In this document: piece by piece, positions 46,788 to 53,646 of the stretch
Layout: the number at the start of each line of letters is the position of its first letter
Numbering within the stretch: position 1 is the stretch's first letter
Origin: CAVTRI01 sp963737075
GTDB taxonomy: Bacteria; Actinomycetota; Acidimicrobiia; Acidimicrobiales; Palsa-688
NCBI GenBank assembly: GCA_963737075.1
Contig: CAVTRI010000001.1
Location: forward strand, 310,001-374,000
Length of the DNA stretch: 64,000 bases
Reading direction: 5' to 3'
Notes under the pieces: generated by a model
Databases searched by the model: none
The model's input: only the letters and a program-made list of their open reading frames with translations
Told to the model about the DNA's origin: nothing
Translations under genes and position numbers: made by a program

Positions 46788-46805
46788 CGTCAACCAACGT
46801 CAACC
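46788..46805. promoter_or_regulatory. Direct repeats upstream of the antitoxin gene
   Basis: Two copies of CGTCAACC, ten bases apart, lie 20-37 bp upstream of the antitoxin-like start. Phasing of one helical turn fits an operator. No clear -10/-35 pair can be chosen. Confidence 0.4.
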
Positions 46806-46827
46806 GATGGCCTGAAGGCGAACGCGG

Positions 46828-47526
46828 TTAGACCGGCCGGAGCTCCCAGCGGCGACCGGTCGGACCGACCAGCTCCACTCGGAACCGCGCCGCGATCAGC
46901 GCCTCGAGCAGATCGCGGCGCTCCCCGTGCCCCACACCCGCACCGTTCCTCCCCTGGGCGACGATCACGGTCTCCGGCAGCAGTTGGGGCCCAGAGACCT
47001 CCGCGCCGCTCTGAGGGGCGCTGAGCGCCTCTCTCCGATTCCGGTTCTCGAGGGCGCGGTCTCGGTGCGTGGAGCGACAGCTCGTCGAGCACCACTTCTT
47101 GAAGTGAGGGCCGGTGAGCGGCTGGCCACAACCGACACACGCTCGCTCCAAGAGCTCCGGCTCTGCTTCAGGCATGGATGAGGGGGAGTCGACCGCAACC
47201 GACTCCCCCTCCATGACCAGATCGGCGTGACCGTTGCTCGAGGCTTCGGCCACATCGACCATGTCAGTCATCATCCCGCCGGCCAGCCTACGACGACGAC
47301 GCTTCCGTCGGCGCTCCTTCTCACTGAGCCCACCCCAGATTCCGAGCAGCTCCGGCCGGGCAATCGCGTACTCCGCGCACTCCGGGCGATGAACGCAGCC
47401 GCCACACACTCTCTTCGCCTCGAGGGCCGATCCGTGCCGGTCTGGGAAGAACACGTCCGGGCCCATGCCGCGGCAAGCAGCATCGGGCATCGGCGGGAAG
47501 TCCGACCAGGGCGCGACCGCGGGCAC
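46828..47526 (-). CDS. WhiB-like regulator with C-terminal zinc-ribbon extension
   Basis: A protein of 232 residues from a GTG. Residues about 10-75 are a WhiB [4Fe-4S] domain with its four cysteines (ACRGMGPDVFFP, CGGCVHRPEC) and the GIWGGLSEKERRRKRRRRR turn plus basic tail that bind sigma factor and DNA. Residues about 125-160 add a second cysteine module (CVGCGQPLTGPHFKKWCSTSCR), not part of ordinary WhiB proteins, then a C-terminal region (LLEALIAARFRVELVG). Phage- and element-borne WhiB proteins can reprogramme host transcription. It is the last gene of the leftward operon. Confidence 0.88.
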   Translation of the reverse strand: MPAVAPWSDFPPMPDAACRGMGPDVFFPDRHGSALEAKRVCGGCVHRPECAEYAIARPELLGIWGGLSEKERRRKRRRRRLAGGMMTDMVDVAEASSNGHADLVMEGESVAVDSPSSMPEAEPELLERACVGCGQPLTGPHFKKWCSTSCRSTHRDRALENRNRREALSAPQSGAEVSGPQLLPETVIVAQGRNGAGVGHGERRDLLEALIAARFRVELVGPTGRRWELRPV

Positions 47527-47552
47527 TGGCCGTCATGGTGGCGCGATCCGGG

Positions 47553-47996
47553 CTAGCCGGCGCTGTCCATCTGCCTCTTCAGGCGACGCCGGCGGGCCGT
47601 GTCGAGCTCGACGGGGTCGGGTGCGGGCGCTTCCAGTACGGACTCGGTGACCCGCCAGCGCAAGGCGAGCAGAGATCGAGGGTTCAGACCATGTCGATCC
47701 AGGTGCTGGCGCAGCTCGGCCGACAACGCGGTGGTGGGGCCCTCCCCGGTCATTAACGCTTGAAATACCAGGGCCGCCGGGGCCAGGGTCACGCCCGAAC
47801 GCTGCCAGGCGGCCGCCTGCGGCTGGCTCCAGAGGACGTTCCACCATTGGACGGTCGCCGGATGCCACTCGCGCCAGTCAGGCAGGGGAGGCGGTCGACG
47901 GCGAGACTGCTCGGCCAGGAGCGTCCAGCCGAAGGTCGGGGCGTTGGACCGCCGGCGCTCGTCGTTGGGCTTGGGAGGAGGACCTCGACCAGCCAT
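47553..47996 (-). CDS. Phage terminase small subunit-like protein
   Basis: About 147 residues from the ATG at 47996. It opens MAGRGPPPKPNDERRRSNAP, the typical start of actinophage small terminase subunits, and continues with the WHPATVQWWNVLWSQPQAAAW block, a LAPAALVFQAL helix and AELRQHLDRHGLNPRSLLALRW. Small terminases recognise phage DNA for packaging. No large terminase, portal or capsid gene accompanies it, which is the pattern in phage satellites that redirect helper packaging. No strong ribosome binding site is seen. Confidence 0.75.
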   Translation of the reverse strand: MAGRGPPPKPNDERRRSNAPTFGWTLLAEQSRRRPPPLPDWREWHPATVQWWNVLWSQPQAAAWQRSGVTLAPAALVFQALMTGEGPTTALSAELRQHLDRHGLNPRSLLALRWRVTESVLEAPAPDPVELDTARRRRLKRQMDSAG

Positions 47997-48191
47997 GACG
48001 TCGGCGATCGTAGCCCCGACGAGCCCCGAACCTCCCGAGACCCAGACCCGTAGGCCCGCTGGGCCGCAGTGCCGGCCGCTCGGCGCCGGCGCCGGTCGGC
48101 GAGGGTCTCCCCCCGGGGGGGTCGAGCGGCGTCCGACCAAGGTACCGGACGGGTGTGACCGTCTCCGGCGGGGCCTCCCTGTGGTGCTCGG

Positions 48192-48519
48192 CTACACGCC
48201 GCAGGTTGCCGCCGAGGTCGCCGCTGTCAGTCTCAGAGTCGACGCGGCCATACCAAGGTCTGCAGCGACCCTGTTTTGCCTCTCACCGTCCCGCACTCGC
48301 CGGAGGGCTTCAGCTCGGACCTCCCGCCCGAACTTTGCGTTGCAACTTTGCAAACCTCGAATCTCCTCCGGGTAGGAGTAGGCCGTTCTGGGGGTTGTGG
48401 CGTGAGGTGATCGACACGCTCTGGGCGTCGTGGATGCGCTCGGGATCGGGGTCGTGGGCCTCGAAGCGGTCGGCGAGCTCGTCGGCGTGGTCGAGGATTT
48501 CTTGCAGGGAGCGGGGCAT
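48192..48519 (-). pseudogene. Small antitoxin/HTH-like gene, probably frameshifted
   Basis: From the ATG at 48519 (AGGTGATC upstream) a frame runs to 48310, starting MPRSLQEILDHADELADRFE, a start I associate with small actinobacterial genes whose C-terminus is a helix-turn-helix. Here similarity stops after about 36 residues. Another frame on the same strand, open to the TAG at 48192, carries a helix-turn-helix-like LRRVRDGERQNRVAADLGMA. I propose one gene split by a frameshift near 48370-48410. The intact 69-residue product of the first frame may still be made. Confidence 0.4.
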
Positions 48520-48524
48520 GGGGA

Positions 48525-48695
48525 TCACCTTCGGTTCTGTCGCAGGTGCCGGAGAACTGGCTTACCGGCGGCCAGGTACTTGGGTCGGGCGGGCATGGCG
48601 TGGACGATCACGACGTCGCCGTGGTCGCTGACCACCCAGCCGATCTCGAGGCTCGACCTGGGCCGGCCTCGGGGGGGTGTGCGCTTAGCTGACAG
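48525..48695 (-). CDS. Small basic protein, possible toxin-like partner, CTG start
   Basis: A 56-codon frame ending at 48525, with a conserved-looking core SSLEIGWVVSDHGDVVIVHA followed by MPARPKYLAAGKP. It immediately precedes the antitoxin/HTH-like gene, as in pairs I recall from actinobacterial elements. There is no ATG, GTG or TTG between the nearest upstream in-frame stop and the core; the best start is CTG at 48695 (CTG TCA GCT AAG), inside the end of the previous gene. Possibly an ATG mutated to CTG. Confidence 0.45.
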   Translation of the reverse strand: MSAKRTPPRGRPRSSLEIGWVVSDHGDVVIVHAMPARPKYLAAGKPVLRHLRQNRR

Positions 48696-49266
48696 GCTCG
48701 GAGCGAGCCAGGTCGTCGACCCGGTTCATCCACGGTCCGGCGAGCTCGGGGGGTTGGGCCAGGCCGAAGTACATGCCGTCTTGCAAACGGCTGGCGCGGG
48801 CGTCGTGGCGGCTGCGGGCCAGGGCCCGGACGGCGTCGATCTCGCCGGGGAGATGTTCGGCCAGGACGTCGAGGATGTCGCCTCCCGCACCTTGGTCGGC
48901 CGACCAGGCCGCGGCGGCCCGCAGCTGGACGCGGTCGCCGGTCTTGGCGGCCCGGTCGATCAGAGTCAGGAGCTGGGGGCTGTCCTCCAGCCGGCCGACG
49001 CGGTCGAGGGCGTCACGGTAGGAGGGCATGTCGGCCGGGTCGATCTTGAAGGCTTTGTCCTCCAGGCGTTTGGTTTCCGCGGCCCGCTGCTCGCTGGCGG
49101 CGCGGCGTATCTGGTCCAGCCGGTCACGGGCTTTCACGTAAACCTGGGCAACCTGCCGGCGTTTGCCGTCGTCGGTGAGCCGGCCGTCGCTGCGGATCCG
49201 TTCGTAGGCCTTCTGGGTGCCGGCCAGGATGCTCTCGGCCTGTTGGTACAAGTCGGTCATGTCCAT
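48685..49266 (-). CDS. Helical hypothetical protein (phage-element type)
   Basis: A protein of 193 residues from the ATG at 49266, preceded by AGGAGG at a good distance. The first half is a long charged, probably coiled-coil segment (YVKARDRLDQIRRAASEQ), followed by helical repeats (MPSYRDALDRVGRLEDSPQL, RAAKTGDRVQLRAAAAW). I associate this layout with hypothetical actinobacterial phage proteins of unknown function. It lies in the same operon just upstream of the terminase-like gene. Confidence 0.65.
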   Translation of the reverse strand: MDMTDLYQQAESILAGTQKAYERIRSDGRLTDDGKRRQVAQVYVKARDRLDQIRRAASEQRAAETKRLEDKAFKIDPADMPSYRDALDRVGRLEDSPQLLTLIDRAAKTGDRVQLRAAAAWSADQGAGGDILDVLAEHLPGEIDAVRALARSRHDARASRLQDGMYFGLAQPPELAGPWMNRVDDLARSEPVS

Positions 49267-49341
49267 GGTTCATTGTCCTCCTGCTGGATCTCGGGATGCG
49301 ACGATCACGCACTCGGGGCGGGATGGGCGGCCGGTCGGCGG

Positions 49342-50184
49342 TCAATCGAGCCTTCTCCTGATCCGCTCCCGCTGCTGCTTCTCCTCGGCAACGATCTGTT
49401 GGAGTGGCGCCTGCAGCATGGCGGCGAGGATGTCGTCGAGGATCTGCCGGAGCCGCACGGGCCCGAGCGCCTCGGCTTCGAGGGTGTCGTAGAGCTGGCC
49501 GTTGCGTCCGTCGCGTTTGGTGATCCACAGGTCTGACAGTTCGTGGGCCTGGTCGTCGGTGACGGCCAGGCGTTCCCACGGCCCACCCCATTCGGGCGCG
49601 AAGCGCCACAGCCGCGTCCGGGCCGAGTCCTCGATGTCCCCACCCGCCTTGTCCCAATCGCCGAGGTAGAGCACCGGTGTCTTGGGACCGAGGTAGCCGG
49701 CGACCTCGTTGGCGAGGAACCCGCCCGAGGACTGACCGCCGAGCGGCACCGACGCCACCCGGTACGTGTACGTGATGTCGGAGACGAGGGAGGCGAACGA
49801 TCGGGACTCCACCACCACGACCGGGGGATTGCCGTCCCACGGGTCGAGCCGGGCTCGGTCGAGGAAGGCGTCGACGGCCTCGGCGAGGGTGGCGAAGCCG
49901 CGCTGGTCGATCACGGCGCGGCTGTCGTCGACGATCTCCTCCCATCCGACAAGTCCGTGGGTTCGCAACCAGCCGAGGGCGTCGGACACGTCCTGCGCCG
50001 GCTGGCGGGCCCCGGGCCGGGACTTCGGGACGACCTGGGTGGTGACCATGGCGTAGAACACCGAGCGCACAATCGTGCGGGCCCGCCCATCCTGTTGGGA
50101 CCGAAGGTCGACGATGTGCTCGTGACAGGCCCGACGAAGACGGGCGGCCGCAAATCCAGGCTTCCCGTAAGCGTCGACGGTCAT
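49342..50184 (-). CDS. TOPRIM-domain protein resembling Spo11/TopoVI-A
   Basis: About 280 residues from the ATG at 50184, which overlaps the previous stop (ATGA). The N-terminal half has a winged-helix layout (RSVFYAMVTTQVVPKS, then VSDALGWLRTHGLVGWEEIV followed by DDSRAV), much like the Y-region domain of topoisomerase VI A. The C-terminal half holds a TOPRIM-like strand motif VLYLGDWDKAGGDIE with the D-x-D and an upstream Glu (VVVVESRSFASLV). A nuclease or topoisomerase-like role in element replication or defence is inferred. Confidence 0.6.
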   Translation of the reverse strand: MTVDAYGKPGFAAARLRRACHEHIVDLRSQQDGRARTIVRSVFYAMVTTQVVPKSRPGARQPAQDVSDALGWLRTHGLVGWEEIVDDSRAVIDQRGFATLAEAVDAFLDRARLDPWDGNPPVVVVESRSFASLVSDITYTYRVASVPLGGQSSGGFLANEVAGYLGPKTPVLYLGDWDKAGGDIEDSARTRLWRFAPEWGGPWERLAVTDDQAHELSDLWITKRDGRNGQLYDTLEAEALGPVRLRQILDDILAAMLQAPLQQIVAEEKQQRERIRRRLD

Positions 50185-50624
50185 CGACGCTGCCTGGCCG
50201 CGGCGCTCACCATTTGGAGTCCGGCGACCGCCTCGTCGCCGGCGATCAGCTGGAACAGGGGCAGCCCGGGCGTCTCGATCGTTTCGGGGGGCAGCGGCCC
50301 GAGGATCGCCAGACCCTCGCCGAGATTGCAGCCGGTCGCCCACGCCGTCGACACGGCGTCGTCACGGTCGGGGCTCCACTGGCGGATGAGCGCGAGGGCG
50401 TCGGGGCGTTCAGGGTCGTAGCTGATCGGCTCGCCGCAGCACGAGCAGATCCGGGCGCCGGGCTCACGGTCATGGAGGTGGTACTGGGCGAGAACGAACC
50501 CGTGACAGCCTTCCTTCGCGAAATCGATGTTCCACTGGCGGCACTCGGGGCAGGCGCCGGCGTCGGTGATGGTGCGATGGTCATGTTGGGGTCTGGCCGC
50601 CCAGATCTCGTTACCGCTGCTCAT
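50181..50624 (-). CDS. Cysteine-rich hypothetical protein (paralogue 1)
   Basis: About 147 residues from the ATG at 50624, itself overlapping the previous gene's stop. Two cysteine knuckles (CPEC and CSCCGE) suggest zinc binding. The second half, STAWATGCNLGEGLAILG then LPLFQLIAGDEA, is clearly related to the protein at 51159-51581. Function unknown. It is coupled on both sides through TGATG/ATGA overlaps. Confidence 0.65.
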   Translation of the reverse strand: MSSGNEIWAARPQHDHRTITDAGACPECRQWNIDFAKEGCHGFVLAQYHLHDREPGARICSCCGEPISYDPERPDALALIRQWSPDRDDAVSTAWATGCNLGEGLAILGPLPPETIETPGLPLFQLIAGDEAVAGLQMVSAAARQRR

Positions 50625-50887
50625 CACCATCCCAGCTTTCGCCGCCGCCGCTGGCAGGGGTCGCACTCGCAGCACCCGCCGTTCCAGTCCCGCCCGGGAT
50701 CAGCAACGACCGATGTGGCGCAGCGGGGGCACAGGGTCGCCTGCTCGATCACGGGGATCGGCCGGATCGAGCCGTCCGGCATGACGGTGCGGATGTCGCG
50801 CCCGCACCAGGTGCACACCCAGCCGTGTGCCTGCATGCCAGCGGGCAGCATCTGCGGGCGTGGGATGAGCGCCAGAAAGTGTCTCAT
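50624..50887 (-). CDS. Small zinc-ribbon-like protein
   Basis: A protein of 87 residues with cysteine pairs CTWC, CPRC and a C-terminal CCECDPCQRRRRK cluster, most likely a two-zinc ribbon that binds nucleic acid or protein. The ATG at 50887 overlaps the stop of the upstream gene (ATGA), and its stop overlaps the next start. No specific family recognised. Confidence 0.65.
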   Translation of the reverse strand: MRHFLALIPRPQMLPAGMQAHGWVCTWCGRDIRTVMPDGSIRPIPVIEQATLCPRCATSVVADPGRDWNGGCCECDPCQRRRRKLGW

Positions 50888-50962
50888 TTAGCTGTCCCGA
50901 GTGAGACAACACCTGTCCCAAATGAGACACCGATTCGAGACAGCAATATCGTCCAAATGAGA
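50880..50962. repeat. Phased TGAGACA repeat cluster
   Basis: TGTCCCGAGTGAGACA (50893-50908) and TGTCCCAAATGAGACA (50914-50929) are direct copies exactly 21 bp apart. An inverted TGTCTCATTT is at 50880-50889 and a partial CGTCCAAATGAGA at 50950-50962. They overlap the junction of two coding frames but are too regular for chance codon use. A two-turn phased protein-binding array is inferred. Confidence 0.55.
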
Positions 50963-51147
50963 AGGGAGGCACCATGAAAGTCCCCGCCGAGGTCACCGCT
51001 GGCCGACTGGAGCTCAAGGTGGCCGTCGGGGTCGAGAATCCACCAGCGTTCGCCTTCGGGGCGAGGACGAAGAAGGTCGTCACCCACAGCTGAGAAGACG
51101 ATGTCGCGCCGGGCGGCCTGGCGTTGGAATCGGCGTCCGTTGCTCAT
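50884..51147 (-). CDS. Small hypothetical protein
   Basis: An 87-residue frame from the ATG at 51147, with GAGGAG upstream. Starts MSNGRRFQRQAARRDIVFSA and contains ERWWILDPDGHLEL; the last 25 residues are the translation of the phased repeat cluster and may be poorly conserved. A 39-codon frame on the opposite strand (50974-51093) also has a good ribosome binding site (AAGGGAGG), so antisense expression cannot be excluded. No family recognised. Confidence 0.5.
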   Translation of the reverse strand: MSNGRRFQRQAARRDIVFSAVGDDLLRPRPEGERWWILDPDGHLELQSASGDLGGDFHGASLLIWTILLSRIGVSFGTGVVSLGTAK

Positions 51148-51158
51148 GGCAGCTCCTC

Positions 51159-51581
51159 TCATCCGAAGCCGGGCGCCAGCGGCAGCCCGTCCAGCTCGAG
51201 GTCCCGTACGCCGAGGGCCAGCAGCGCCTCAGAGGCCGCGGGTTGCGCGATGAGGGTGAACATCGGGATGCCAGCCCGCTCCACCATGTCGTGGGGCAAC
51301 TGCTGGAAGAGCACGATGCCTCCCGGGTTGCAGCCAGTAGCCCAGGCCGCTTCGACCGCCCCAACGTTTCCGTCGCCTCGGGGCTCCCAGCAGCGAACGA
51401 ACGCGACGGACTGCGGCTCGTCGCCCCGGTCGGCGCTGTCGAAATAGCAGAGCACGAAGCAGTGAGGGGCGTCCTCGACGCAGGCGACCAGGTGGGGGCG
51501 GCACTTGGGGCAGCGACCGCAGGCGGCGATGCTGTCTCCGTGGTCGGCACAGCCAGCAGGGTTATCGTTGCCGGTGCTCAT
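51159..51581 (-). CDS. Cysteine-rich hypothetical protein (paralogue 2)
   Basis: A protein of 140 residues from the ATG at 51581, preceded by AAAGGAGC. N-terminal cysteines CADHGDSIAACGRCPKC suggest a zinc site; the C-terminal part EAAWATGCNPGGIVLFQQLP then GIPMFTLIAQPAAS matches the protein at 50181-50624. The two are ancient tandem duplicates now separated by two small genes. Function unknown. Confidence 0.65.
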   Translation of the reverse strand: MSTGNDNPAGCADHGDSIAACGRCPKCRPHLVACVEDAPHCFVLCYFDSADRGDEPQSVAFVRCWEPRGDGNVGAVEAAWATGCNPGGIVLFQQLPHDMVERAGIPMFTLIAQPAASEALLALGVRDLELDGLPLAPGFG

Positions 51582-51615
51582 TGTGAGCTCCTTTCCTTGG
51601 ATGTGTTGGTGAGGT

Positions 51616-51650
51616 GAAGCAGGGCGCCCGCCTCAGGGGCGCCTTGCTTC
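51616..51650 (-). terminator. Long hairpin upstream of the paralogue-2 gene
   Basis: GAAGCA plus GGGCGCC on the left pairs with GGCGCC plus TTGCTTC on the right, giving an approximately 13-pair stem with one bulge. No T tract follows on the minus strand, so it may be an attenuator or mRNA-stability element rather than a plain terminator. Confidence 0.4.
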
Positions 51651-51762
51651 GGTGTTGGTTGGGCTGGCAGGGCGGGAAGTACCTTGGTCGGGCAGAGATG
51701 GACCTGACCTCCGTGGACCGCCTGGTGCTCGGAGGGTCGACACACCCGGCGCCGGTTGGCAG

Positions 51763-51786
51763 CGCCCGATACCCGGGTATCGGGCG
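51763..51786. repeat. 24-bp perfect palindrome
   Basis: Each strand reads the same from 51763 to 51786, centred on ATACCCGGGTAT (51769-51780). A site of this length is rare by chance and suggests a dimer-binding operator or a cis-acting DNA site. Confidence 0.6.
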
Positions 51787-51867
51787 ACGGCCGGGCGTCG
51801 ATCCTCGGCACTCCGAGACGGAGGTACCTCTGACAGCGGCACCCGGCCGGAACACAGGCGCGATCGG

Positions 51868-51887
51868 CGTCGCGAGCGCTCGCGACG
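51868..51887. repeat. 20-bp perfect palindrome
   Basis: CGTCGCGAGCGCTCGCGACG reads the same on both strands, about 80 bp right of the 24-bp palindrome and within 55 bp of the next coding end. Confidence 0.55.
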
Positions 51888-51939
51888 GGCGTCCTGCTCC
51901 CAGGTGGTGCCGCTCCCGCCCTGCAGCCCATGTCGTGGG

Positions 51940-52089
51940 TCACGATCGGCGGCGTTGGTCGGCCGCTTCGGCGGCCAGGACCACCAGTTGCTGCACGGTG
52001 TCGTGGAGCCGGGCGAGCCGCTCGGCGATGTCGTGCAGGTGATGGTCGAGGACCTGGGCGACAACGTCGCCGGCGCGGTCGTCGGTCAT
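51940..52089 (-). CDS. Small coiled-coil-like hypothetical protein
   Basis: A 49-residue frame from the ATG at 52089, overlapping the upstream stop (ATGA). Helical with regular hydrophobics (DIAERLARLHDTVQQLVVLA). The coupling and codon use support a real gene; the function is unknown. Confidence 0.55.
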   Translation of the reverse strand: MTDDRAGDVVAQVLDHHLHDIAERLARLHDTVQQLVVLAAEAADQRRRS

Positions 52090-52232
52090 TGGGGCGGCTC
52101 CTTCCATCGCTGGTCGGCCGGCACGTCGTAGCGGTCCTCGAGGTCACGGAGGCGGGCCAGGGCCCGCTGATAGCGGCCGTCGACCCAGGCCCGGAGCCGG
52201 TCGTGCAGCCAGAGCGTGACGGCGGCGATCAC
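52086..52232 (-). CDS. Small hypothetical protein
   Basis: A 48-residue frame from the GTG at 52232, which overlaps the CoiA-like stop (GTGA), and ending in an ATGA overlap with the next gene. Short hydrophobic start (IAAVTLWLHDRLRAW), then a charged helix (RYQRALARLRDLEDRYDV). Function unknown. Confidence 0.55.
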   Translation of the reverse strand: MIAAVTLWLHDRLRAWVDGRYQRALARLRDLEDRYDVPADQRWKEPPQ

Positions 52233-53362
52233 GACACGCCCTCGGCCTGTGGGTACGGGTGCATCTCGCACATGGGGCACAGGTCGTGGCCCGCCGGGAC
52301 CGACAGCATCTGCCAGCGCGGACATACCGGGCTGCGCGGCGCGTAGACCCGTCCGCCCTCGACCCGGTAGACGCCGGTCGGAGCGGACGACACGCGCGTG
52401 TCATGCGGTCGGGAATGCGAGCCCGGGGCGGCCGGTCCGAGCGGAAACAGCCGGCCCCGCTGCTCGCAGGCGGGGTGCACCCATCCGTGCCGGTCCCGGC
52501 ACGAAGCCGGCTGGCCGCACCAGCGGCACGGCCCCGACGTGTCCGCGCCCGGCGGGCCGCCGGACAGATCGGCGCCGGTGCGGCGGCACACGTCGGTCGG
52601 CTCGGGCGGCGCGTCCTCGGCGGCCGCGGTTTTCGCCTTGCGGCGCAACGTGCGCTTCGCCGCGTCGACGTTGACGGTCCGGTCGACGTAGTAGCCGAAC
52701 CCGCCCGCCTCCTCGCTCCGGTCGACGAACACGTACACGTACGTGCCGGTGAGCACGTGGCGGACCGCGGTGGCCACCGGCATGTCCGCCGCCGGGGTGT
52801 CGCCGTAGAAGTCGGTGAACACCCCACCCACCACGGTCAGCTCGGTGTCGTCGTCGGCGCCGACCTCGAGGGCCGGGATCTGCCGCCGCCACGGTCGCGG
52901 CCCGGTGTGCACCCAGGTGGTGTGACCGAACTCGGCCCGGTACTTGCGGTCCCGGTCCACGGCGTCGTCGACGCCGAGCGGCGAGATCTGGGCTTCCAAC
53001 GCCCACGTGTCGCCGGCCGGCATGGTGGCCAGCACGTCGACCCGGCCGGACGGCACCCCGACGAAGGCGTGCTCGATGTCGACCGTGGCGCCGGCCGCGG
53101 TCGCCGCCCGGGCCAGCTCGTCTTTCAGCGCCAGGTGGCGGGCGGACTCGCCGGCGAAGTCGCAACGGGACCGGTCGCCGTGGGGGTAGTGGGCGAAGAT
53201 GCGCAGCGACCCTCGCCATAGCTGGGTGTGCATCGGCCACGCGCACGATGGGCAGACAATCTCGCCTTTCGCCGGCCGGTCGTCCCGCAGGTGCTGCCAG
53301 CCGGCGTCGCCCAACGCGATCACGGACGTCGCGGTGCCCCCGATGATGGCCGACAACGGCAT
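52229..53362 (-). CDS. CoiA-like competence-type nuclease protein
   Basis: About 377 residues from the ATG at 53362. Residues about 30-140 fit the CoiA family: a cysteine pair (CPSCAWPMHTQ), LRIFAHYPHGD, then SARHLALKDELARAATAAGA and the PD-(D/E)xK-like strand GRVDVLATMPAGDTWALEAQISP with D...E-x-Q. The C-terminus adds zinc-knuckle cysteines (CRWCGQPASC, CPMCEMHP). CoiA acts on incoming DNA in competence; copies on mobile elements could process element or rival DNA (inference). Confidence 0.75.
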   Translation of the reverse strand: MPLSAIIGGTATSVIALGDAGWQHLRDDRPAKGEIVCPSCAWPMHTQLWRGSLRIFAHYPHGDRSRCDFAGESARHLALKDELARAATAAGATVDIEHAFVGVPSGRVDVLATMPAGDTWALEAQISPLGVDDAVDRDRKYRAEFGHTTWVHTGPRPWRRQIPALEVGADDDTELTVVGGVFTDFYGDTPAADMPVATAVRHVLTGTYVYVFVDRSEEAGGFGYYVDRTVNVDAAKRTLRRKAKTAAAEDAPPEPTDVCRRTGADLSGGPPGADTSGPCRWCGQPASCRDRHGWVHPACEQRGRLFPLGPAAPGSHSRPHDTRVSSAPTGVYRVEGGRVYAPRSPVCPRWQMLSVPAGHDLCPMCEMHPYPQAEGVS

Positions 53363-53646
53363 CAGCGGCCGTCCTCGGGGTTCCAGGCATCGGTGAAGTC
53401 GATGAACTCGACGATCCACTCCGCGACTTCCGGCTCCAGGTTGTGGAGTGTCTTCGCTATCCGCTCGGGCGGCGGCACCTCGACCGCCAGCAGCAGGCCC
53501 ACGAGCAGGGTGCGGATCGTCGGGCCGTCCAGTCCCCACGGTTCGGCGGTGCGAACAATCTCGAGCGGCATGGCCTCGATCACGGCGAACAGCTCCTCGG
53601 CCCAGTCCACCCGGCGCTTCCGTTCGGCGTCGTCGGTCGCAGTCAT
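53362..53646 (-). CDS. Small hypothetical protein
   Basis: A 94-residue frame from the ATG at 53646 (ATGA overlap with the upstream gene), ending in an overlap with the CoiA-like start. Acidic and helical; WAEELFAVIEAMPLEIVRTA and EVAEWIVEFIDFTDAWNPED are its clearest segments. No family recognised. Confidence 0.6.
   Translation of the reverse strand: MTATDDAERKRRVDWAEELFAVIEAMPLEIVRTAEPWGLDGPTIRTLLVGLLLAVEVPPPERIAKTLHNLEPEVAEWIVEFIDFTDAWNPEDGR

Larger units (their letters stand above)
51582..51939. other. Non-coding palindrome-rich region inside the element
   Basis: The longest gap in the leftward operon (358 bp). Frames across it have unnatural codon use and no family similarity. It contains a strong hairpin (51616-51650), a 24-bp perfect palindrome (51763-51786), a 10-bp palindrome GAGGTACCTC (51821-51830) and a 20-bp palindrome (51868-51887). 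Candidate promoter/operator, origin or packaging region. Confidence 0.6.
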
